Below are positions 56,829 to 64,000 of a stretch of DNA of 64,000 nt, in pieces. A model generated the notes under the pieces. It ran no database searches, had not been told where the DNA came from, and saw only the letters and a program-made list of their open reading frames with translations. A program made the position numbers and the translations under genes. Position 1 is the stretch's first letter. Each line of letters starts with the position of its first letter. The stretch comes from Pseudoflavonifractor sp. 60 (GTDB lineage: Bacteria; Bacillota; Clostridia; Oscillospirales; Oscillospiraceae): assembly GCF_009911645.1 (NCBI RefSeq), contig NZ_QWKI01000038.1, positions 21,591 to 85,590 of the forward strand, read 5' to 3'.

Positions 56829-56949
56829 CAGCACTGATTGGCCCCAACGAAGGGGCCCATGTGGGATGAATTTAACACCAAGCTCTCTCATGGGTATCAG
56901 ACCGTGATTGGTGAAAGCAGCTCCATCCTGTCAGAAGGGGAGTTTTTTA
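56825..56949 (+). pseudogene. Scar of an ABC exporter ATPase domain
   Basis: Two short pieces in different frames recall one ABC-type ATPase. At 56825 the frame reads VTALIGPNEGA, like the Walker A lead-in VTALIGPNGAGKST. At 56865 another frame reads DEFNTKLSHGYQTVIGE, SSSILSEGE, close to the ABC-exporter signature region (LPxGYDTxVGExGxxLSGGE). The sequence between the two motifs, normally over 100 residues, is missing. It lies directly after the MATE stop. Evidence is by eye and short, so moderate confidence. Confidence 0.5.
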
Positions 56950-56970
56950 ACCCTGTTTCAACAAATTTCA

Positions 56971-56999
56971 TTGACACGGCGGCAGCTTTCCTCTAAAAT
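56971..56999 (+). promoter_or_regulatory. Promoter of the NhaC-type antiporter gene
   Basis: Perfect TTGACA (56971-56976), 17 bases, TAAAAT (56994-56999), 34 bases before the start codon. Confidence 0.75.
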
Positions 57000-57032
57000 A
57001 AAAGGAACTTGGGAGAAAAGGGAGGATTCCTT

Positions 57033-58352
57033 ATGGATCAGAGAGAGAAGAAACCGAAGCAAAATCCGGCGGCGCTGCTGCCCATCCTGCTGTTTTTGGT
57101 GCTGTATTTGGGCATGGGCCTGGTCTTTGAGTACGGCCTGGGTGTAGAGATGGCCTTCTACAACATCCCCATTGTGGTGGTGTTCATGGTCTCGCTGCTG
57201 GTGGCCTGCCTGCAAAACCGCAGTCTGAAATTTGATGACAAAATGGCGGTCATGGCTCAGGGCGTGGGCGACAAGAACATTATGACCATGATTTTGATTT
57301 TCCTGGTGGCCGGCGTCTTTGTGGGCGTCACCGGTCGCAGCAGCGCAGAGGCGGTGGCCTACTTCCTGCTGTCGGTGACCCCCGCCTGGGCCTCGGTGGC
57401 AGTGCTCTTTGTGGCGGCCTGCTTTGTGTCCACCGCCATGGGCACCTCGGTGGGGACTATCACCCTGATAACCCCCATCGCTGCGGCGGTGTCCAATGTG
57501 TCCGGCTTCTCCCTGCCCCTGTGTGTGGGCTCGGTGATGGGCGGGGCCATGTTCGGCGACAACCTGTCCTTTATTTCGGACACCACCATCGCCGCCTGCA
57601 ACACCCAGGGCTGCGAGATGCGCGACAAGTTCCGGGCCAATTTCAAAATCGCTCTGCCTGCCGCCATTGCAACACTGGCAGTGATTCTGGTCCAGTCCCT
57701 CAACGCCGGCGTGGGCCACATTGATATTCCCGACTACAATCTGCTGCTGCTCATCCCCTATGTCCTGGTGCTGGCCGGAGGCATTGCAGGCCTGAATGTG
57801 TTTGTGGTGCTCATTGTAGGTATTCTGGCGGGCGCGGCTATTGTGTTGCCCACGGGGACGGTGGACTTTATGGGGCTGCTGGGGGGCATGGGCTCCGGGG
57901 CCTCGGGTATGTTTGAGACCATTATGGTCACCATCCTGGTGTCCGCTATGTGCGCCCTGATCCGGGAGTACGGCGGCTTCGAGGCTCTGCTGGCCTTTAT
58001 CCGCCGCGCCTTCAAGGGCCGGGTGGGCGGCCGGCTGGGCGTGGGGCTGCTGGTGGGCGCCATGGATATTGCCACCGCCAACAACACCGTGGCAATCGTT
58101 ATGGCGGGTCCCATCGCCAGGGAAATCAGCGAGGAGTACCACATTACCCCCAAGGAGTCGGCCTCCCTGCTGGATACCTTCTCCTGTATTTTCCAGGGGG
58201 TCATCCCCTACGGCGCCCAGATGCTGGTGGCCATTTCCGCCTCCGGCGGCGCCGTGTCGGCCTTCCAGATTATGCCGTGCCTGTACTACCCTTATCTGCT
58301 GGCGGTGGCCTCCATCGTCTACATTCTGGTGGGTGCGGGTAAGAAAAAGTAG
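57033..58352 (+). CDS. Na+/H+ antiporter, NhaC family
   Basis: Exchanges cytoplasmic Na+ for H+, or in some relatives malate and lactate. The 439-residue protein has about eleven helices, with STAMGTSVGTITLITPIAAAV near 145 and the family stretch GGAMFGDNLSFISDTTIAACN near 180, and AMDIATANNTVAIVMAGPIA near 350. ATG 57033 with GGGAGG ahead is chosen over a start eight codons earlier. Own promoter and terminator. Useful next to a cation-driven economy with Rnf, but the coupling is not proven by sequence. Confidence 0.88.
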   Translation: MDQREKKPKQNPAALLPILLFLVLYLGMGLVFEYGLGVEMAFYNIPIVVVFMVSLLVACLQNRSLKFDDKMAVMAQGVGDKNIMTMILIFLVAGVFVGVTGRSSAEAVAYFLLSVTPAWASVAVLFVAACFVSTAMGTSVGTITLITPIAAAVSNVSGFSLPLCVGSVMGGAMFGDNLSFISDTTIAACNTQGCEMRDKFRANFKIALPAAIATLAVILVQSLNAGVGHIDIPDYNLLLLIPYVLVLAGGIAGLNVFVVLIVGILAGAAIVLPTGTVDFMGLLGGMGSGASGMFETIMVTILVSAMCALIREYGGFEALLAFIRRAFKGRVGGRLGVGLLVGAMDIATANNTVAIVMAGPIAREISEEYHITPKESASLLDTFSCIFQGVIPYGAQMLVAISASGGAVSAFQIMPCLYYPYLLAVASIVYILVGAGKKK

Positions 58353-58365
58353 AGGAACATACAAT

Positions 58366-58398
58366 CGTACCCCCGCATCCGGCGGGGGTACGATTTTT
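58366..58398. terminator. Bidirectional terminator
   Basis: ATCGTACCCCCGC (58364-58376) and GCGGGGGTACGAT (58382-58394) with T5 on the plus side. It overlaps the stop of the convergent VanZ-like gene, whose transcript also gets a short T-rich tail. Confidence 0.85.
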
Positions 58399-58960
58399 AG
58401 TGTCTGTGGAGACAGGCGGATATAGCAGAGAATACAGAGGCAGAGAGCAGCACGCCCAGTGTGTTCAGAATGATGTCGTTAATATCAAAGCTGCGGCCAA
58501 CGAAGGGCTGGAGCACTTCGATGGTCAGGGAGGTCAGTATGCCGGCAACCACAGTTTTTCTCCAGGAGCTGCCGCGCCGCGCCAAGGGAAAGAGAATGCC
58601 GAAGGGGAGATATAGAAGGATATTTCCCAGGGACTCTGACCCAAAGCGGCGGAAGAAGTCTGGGACGAGGTAAAATTCAAAGGTGAGCCAGCTGTGGTGG
58701 GAGCCGCTGGCCGCCCGGTAGAGGAGAAAGTACCAGAGATCGCTGACAAGGTGGAAGGCGAGGGTGAGGGAGACCAGTCCCGCAAGATAGCTGGCGAACA
58801 GGGCCGCGCCAAGGGCCTCCGCAGCAGGAGTTCGGCGCGTCCGCCTGAACCGGTAAACGACGAGCCCTGCCAGCAGGGCGATAGGGATCGTCTGCAAAAA
58901 GTATCCAGGGTATGTAGCGAAGAAAAAGTATTGAAAAGTCATATCCTCAGGAAAATACAT
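58397..58960 (-). CDS. VanZ-like membrane protein
   Basis: A 187-residue protein with four to five membrane helices. The second half has the VanZ pattern: SLGNILLYLPFGILFPLARRG, then GILTSLTIEVLQPFVGRSFDINDIILNTLGVLLSA, including the family's Glu and DINDIILN motif. VanZ was first seen in teicoplanin resistance clusters, but most chromosomal relatives have no known function. ATG 58960 has AAGGAGG at 8 bases; the longer frame is not used. It stands alone on the minus strand. Confidence 0.88.
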   Translation of the reverse strand: MYFPEDMTFQYFFFATYPGYFLQTIPIALLAGLVVYRFRRTRRTPAAEALGAALFASYLAGLVSLTLAFHLVSDLWYFLLYRAASGSHHSWLTFEFYLVPDFFRRFGSESLGNILLYLPFGILFPLARRGSSWRKTVVAGILTSLTIEVLQPFVGRSFDINDIILNTLGVLLSASVFSAISACLHRH

Positions 58961-59232
58961 GGCATAGTCCTCCTTTTCCTTATGATAGCACAGCGGTCTG
59001 TGACACTCCATTAAGATATGATTAAATTTCACAGAAAAATTTCTTGTATTTTTCTTCTCCACCGTCCTGGGCGCCGGAAAGAGCGGCGGTACTGTGTCGG
59101 CCCTACCTTATCTCCGCTCCCTCTGGTAACCTCCATGGTCCACATCCTTGGGCGCGGGCAAGAAACGCTGGCTCCGCCCATAAAAAACGTACCCCTACTG
59201 TGGCCGGTGGGGGTACGGAGTTTTGAGCGGGT
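58961..59232. other. Gene-free stretch with a palindromic hairpin
   Basis: No gene is supported between the VanZ-like start and the next promoter. CGTACCCC (59188-59195) and GGGGTACG (59210-59217) form a hairpin; on the minus strand it is followed by six T, on the plus strand by GAGTTTT. It looks like a terminator, although no minus-strand gene lies upstream, so an unannotated RNA on that strand is possible. Confidence 0.45.
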
Positions 59233-59261
59233 TTGACAAAATCCCTGTTTGGGCTTATGAT
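59233..59261 (+). promoter_or_regulatory. Promoter of the 31-residue peptide gene
   Basis: Perfect TTGACA (59233-59238), 17 bases, TATGAT (59256-59261). Confidence 0.75.
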
Positions 59262-59365
59262 AAAAACGCCCGCCAGCCAGGCGGGGCAGAAGGCGCGTTG
59301 TTACATAAAAAGGCGGTTGGCCCACTTTCCTCCAGGCAGATTCCAATTCGGAGGAGGTGGTGCGA

Positions 59366-59461
59366 ATGGGAAACGATTTCCGGGGGTTCATCCTCCGTTT
59401 CGTGGTGTGCTTGAGCATTGTCGTGCTGATTTTGCTCCTCACCGCCTCAAAAGCGTGTTAG
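59366..59461 (+). CDS. 31-residue single-helix membrane peptide
   Basis: ATG 59366 is preceded by GGAGGAGGTGG. The peptide is GNDFRGFILRF, then a hydrophobic helix VVCLSIVVLILLLTA, then SKAC. One positive end and one helix suggest an N-in small membrane peptide; no toxin or regulatory family is recognised. A strong promoter lies about 100 bases upstream, and a hairpin (59457-59465 with 59481-59489) overlaps the stop. Promoter, ribosome site and frame together support a real gene, but none of it is proof of expression. Confidence 0.55.
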   Translation: MGNDFRGFILRFVVCLSIVVLILLLTASKAC

Positions 59462-59673
59462 CCGCCCGGATGGCCCCCGAGCGGCTAACGAATTGTTAGT
59501 CTGATTCCGGGCCAACCGTCAGTGACAGTGCCCTTCTGCTTTTATTATATCAACCCCGTCCCCTGTTGTCAAGGCGGAACAGACCGCAAAAAAATTTTTG
59601 AAAAAAGAGGAATTTGAAAAGTAATCCCGTATAAGTAAACAGTAACGAAAACTGGGTAAGGGAGGGTCTGCTT

Positions 59674-60678
59674 ATGACGCTACGCCAGCAGCTCCAGGAG
59701 CGGGAGGACACAGTTCTGTCCCCGCTGGCCTGCAAATCATTCCAGAGCCGGGGACGGGCGCGGTCGGAGGAGGAGTGCGCCATTCGAACCCCCTTCCAGC
59801 GGGACACCGACCGCATTGTATACTCCAAAGCCTTCCGGCGCTTAAAGCAGAAGACCCAGGTTTTTCTGCACCCCGAGGGGGACCACTACCGCACCCGCAT
59901 GACCCACACGCTTGAGGTCAGCCGCATTGCCCGCACCATGGCCCGGGCGCTGTTTTTGAACGAGGACCTGACCGAGGCCATTGCCCTGGGCCACGATCTG
60001 GGCCACACCCCCTTCGGCCACGCCGGGGAGCGGCTGCTGGACCAGGTGATGCCCGGCGGGTTTGCCCACTACCAGCAGTCCCTGCGGGTCGTGGACCAGT
60101 TGGAGAAGGGGGGCGTGGGGCTGAACCTGACCTGGGAGGTGCGCAACGGCATTGTCTGCCATACCAAGGGAACCCCGGCCGCAACTCTGGAGGGGCAGAT
60201 CGTCCGGCTGGCTGACCACATCGCCTACATCAACCACGACATTGAGGATGCCCTGCGGGGTGGGATCATCTACCCCATAGACCTGCCCTTGGACGTCTCC
60301 CGGGTTCTGGGCTTTACCCACAGCGAGCGGATCAACACTCTGGTGGCCGACGCCATTCAGGCCAGTGAGGGCCAGTCTGAGATCAGGCAGTCCCCTGAGG
60401 TGGGGGAGGCTATGCTGACCCTGAAGGAGTTTATGTTTGACAGCGTGTACACCAATCCAATGGCCAAGGGCGAGGAGGGCAAGGCCCAGGATATGCTGCG
60501 CTGCCTGTTTGAATACTATCAAAAGAACCCCGACCACCTGCCCGACGACTTCCAGGCCATCCGCGTGAAGGAGGGGGTGGATCGGGCGGTCTGCGACTAT
60601 ATCGCCGGCATGACCGACCCCTTCGCGGTAGACCGGTACAGGGAAATCTTCATTCCCAAGGGGTGGACCGTTCTGTAA
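59674..60678 (+). CDS. dgt: dGTP triphosphohydrolase (HD domain)
   Basis: Splits dGTP or related dNTPs to nucleoside and triphosphate. The 334-residue protein belongs to the short dGTPase type. RTPFQRDTDRIVYSKAFRRLKQKTQVF near residue 38, YRTRMTHTLEVSRIARTMARAL (first His), LGHDLGHTPFGHAGE (HD and following His), and VRLADHIAYINHDIEDALR (Asp) give the full HD metal site. It precedes dnaG, an order seen in many clostridia. The start has GGAGGG upstream. A possible weak promoter lies at 59614-59641. Confidence 0.94.
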   Translation: MTLRQQLQEREDTVLSPLACKSFQSRGRARSEEECAIRTPFQRDTDRIVYSKAFRRLKQKTQVFLHPEGDHYRTRMTHTLEVSRIARTMARALFLNEDLTEAIALGHDLGHTPFGHAGERLLDQVMPGGFAHYQQSLRVVDQLEKGGVGLNLTWEVRNGIVCHTKGTPAATLEGQIVRLADHIAYINHDIEDALRGGIIYPIDLPLDVSRVLGFTHSERINTLVADAIQASEGQSEIRQSPEVGEAMLTLKEFMFDSVYTNPMAKGEEGKAQDMLRCLFEYYQKNPDHLPDDFQAIRVKEGVDRAVCDYIAGMTDPFAVDRYREIFIPKGWTVL

Positions 60679-60749
60679 TTGGGATAATTTTGCTGTAAAA
60701 CGGATACAAATAGGGGTGAAACCCCCGCAGATAAGAGAGGTGTACGCAA

Positions 60750-62512
60750 TTGCCCCTTCCAGAGCGATTTTTGGACGAGCTCATTGCAAGAACCGACATT
60801 GTGGATCTGGTGTCCGAGTCGGTGCGGCTGACGAAAAAAGGGGGCAGCTGGTGGGGCTGCTGTCCCTTCCACAGCGAAAAGACCCCCTCCTTCCACGTGG
60901 TCCCCGACCGGCAGATGTATAAGTGCTTCGGCTGCGGCAAGGGGGGCGGCGTCATCAACTATGTGATGGAGCTGGAAAATCTGCCTTTCCGGGATGCAGT
61001 GGCAGTGCTGGCCAAGCGGGCCGGAATGCAGATGCCGGAGTTTGACGGTTCTTCCTCCGGAATGCGGGAGCGGCGGGAGAAGATTTTAGAGATGAACAAA
61101 CAGACCGCCCGCCTCTTCCACCGCTGGCTCAACTCCCCCCAGGGTTCTGAGGGGCTGGCCTATCTGGAGCGGCGGGGACTGTCCCGGCGGACCCGGACCA
61201 ACTTCGGCCTAGGCTTTGCACTGAACAGCTGGGATGGCCTGATCCAGGCGCTGGCCGGCCTGGGCTACAGCAAGCGGGATATGCTGGACGCCGGACTGGC
61301 GGTAAGCAATAAGGACGGACGCATTTACGACCGCTTCCGCAACCGGGTCATGTTCCCCATCATCGACGTGCGGGGCAATGTGATCGGCTTTGGGGGCCGG
61401 GTGATGGACGACGCAACCCCTAAGTATCTCAACTCCCCCGACACTCCGGTGTACAATAAGAGCCGCAACGTCTTCGCTCTAAATATTGCAAAAAACTCCA
61501 AGGCGGGGCGGGTCATCCTGACAGAGGGCTACATGGACACCATCGCCCTCCACCAGGCGGGCTTTGACAATGCGGTGGCCTCATTGGGCACCGCCTTCAC
61601 TGAGGAACACGGCCAGCTGCTGGCCCGGTACTTTAAGGAGGCGGTCATCTCCTATGATGGCGACAGCGCCGGGGTAGCTGCGGCTCAGCGGGCCATTCCC
61701 CTGCTGGAGAAGGCGGGACTGAAGGTGAAGGTACTTCGGATGCAGGGAGCCAAGGACCCGGACGAATTTATCAAGGCCTACGGGCGGGACGCCTTTGTCA
61801 GGCTGCTGGACCAGAGTGAGAACCAGGTGGACTACCGTCTGGCCCAAATTCAAAAGAAATACGACCTCACTGACGATGGCCAGCGGGTCTCCTTCCTCCA
61901 GGAGGCGGCCCAGCTGGTCTCAACCCTCCACAGCGCAGTGGAGCGGGAGATCTACGGCGGCCATGCTGCCCAGACGGCAGGGGTCAGTCCCGAGACTATG
62001 AAGCTGGAGGTAGACCGGGCGCTCAAGGGCCGGCTGCGTAAGGAGAAGCGGCAGGAGGAGCGGCAGAACATGGCTCCGGTCGGCCAGCTCCAGCCCAAGG
62101 CCCGCACCCTGCGGTATGAAAATATCCGCTCCGCCCGGGCGGAGGAGGGACTGCTGCGGCTGCTTATGCTGGACCCGGGTCTGGCGGGGCGGATGGACGG
62201 CATTACAGGAGCAGAGTTTTCCTCTGGCCTGCTGGGCCGGGCCTTTGACGCGCTGAACCGGCGGGCGGCAGCGGGACTGTCCACCCAGCTTGCCGCCCTG
62301 GCAGAGGACTTTGACCGTGAGGAGATGGACCATTTGGCCCAGGTGGCCGCCCAGCCTGAGTCGGTGGCCAATAGCGGCCAGTCTATTCAGGACTACATAT
62401 CCATTGTCCGCGGTGAAGGACTGCTGCGCAGCGGGACGGCCCAGGGCGACGACCTGCTGCTGGCCGCACAAAAAAGATATCAACAGAAGAAAGCATATAT
62501 GGAGGAGAAAAC

Positions 62513-62516
<4 letters not shown>
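60750..62516 (+). CDS. dnaG: DNA primase
   Basis: Makes RNA primers for replication. The 588-residue protein has the N-terminal zinc ribbon ([30 protein letters not shown]), the TOPRIM core with [18 protein letters not shown] and [16 protein letters not shown], and a C-terminal helicase-binding part. The start is TTG 60750, with AGAGAGGTG ahead; no ATG fits. Its last bases overlap rpoD as ATGA, so primase and housekeeping sigma factor are coupled, as in the classical macromolecular synthesis operon. Confidence 0.95.
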
Positions 62517-63826
<1,310 letters not shown>

Positions 63827-64000
63827 ATTGATGAAGCAAGTCCTTTCGCTCAGGGCGCAGTTTTCGGGGCCCCATGGGAGCCCAGCGAAGCGGGTCCCAT
63901 GGGGAGAGGAGGGACAGCGGAGCGCAATCCAAAATGCCATCCCCCGCAGGGCGTTTTGGATGCAGCGCAGCTTGTCCCGACGACGCGCCATCCTTCTCGC

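Overview
The window reads as chromosomal DNA of a GC-rich, endospore-forming, strictly anaerobic member of the Clostridia, most like the Oscillospiraceae (Flavonifractor/Pseudoflavonifractor-type gut bacteria). The grounds are the spoIIGA-sigE pair, a six-gene Rnf complex, Rex, clostridial-type glutamate dehydrogenases, a glycine-riboswitch-controlled symporter, mini-RNase III, RNase M5 and the dgt-dnaG-rpoD cluster. No rRNA, tRNA, CRISPR array, integrase or transposase was seen. Family names come from recognising motifs by eye; no search was run.

Layout. 1-8.5 kb, mostly minus strand: guaB (cut by the window edge), small orphan genes, an acyl-ACP thioesterase with a zinc-ribbon protein, glpK, a Phd/ParE-type toxin-antitoxin pair, a gamma-glutamyltransferase, and an amino-acid symporter behind a tandem glycine riboswitch. 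8.7-11.5 kb: secA. 11.6-15.6 kb, minus: an operon of acyl-CoA dehydrogenase, EtfA-C/rubredoxin module, YwqG-like protein and the flavo-diiron protein FprA. The first two reading frames are separated only by one in-frame TAG. 15.9-20 kb: an HscC-type Hsp70 with a J-like membrane protein carrying an acidic repeat. 20.2-23 kb: two tandem glutamate dehydrogenases; the second lacks the catalytic lysine. 23-31.3 kb: rqcH, small orphan genes, mrnC, comEC, holA, rnmV. 31.3-37.8 kb, minus: a PadR-type regulator and five consecutive DUF2812-type membrane proteins behind a promoter overlapping a palindrome. 37.9-42.3 kb: spoIIGA-sigE, a Uma2 nuclease, rex with an S-layer-homology protein, and a 54-residue Cys/Asn/Gly-rich protein. 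42.7-47.6 kb: rnfCDGEAB. 47.6-50.8 kb: a RodA/FtsW-family protein, tsaE-tsaB, upp. 51-57 kb is the accessory stretch: ECF sigma factor, an interrupted anti-sigma-like gene, an Lsa-like ABC-F gene behind a leader-peptide attenuator, a lower-GC AraC-GNAT plus MATE pair, and the scar of an ABC exporter. 57-64 kb: NhaC-type antiporter, VanZ-like protein, a 31-residue membrane peptide with its own promoter, then dgt, dnaG and rpoD.

How the parts fit. Glutamate dehydrogenase, glycine-controlled uptake, acyl-CoA dehydrogenase, Rnf and Rex suit an amino-acid or butyrate-type fermenter that balances NADH and ferredoxin through an ion-pumping Rnf complex. The strongest candidates for something new are: (1) the acyl-CoA dehydrogenase/EtfA-C/rubredoxin polypeptide split by an amber codon and encoded with its plausible oxygen-reducing partner FprA; (2) the GDH paralogue with serine in place of the catalytic lysine; (3) the five-gene DUF2812 array; (4) the attenuator in front of the ABC-F gene.
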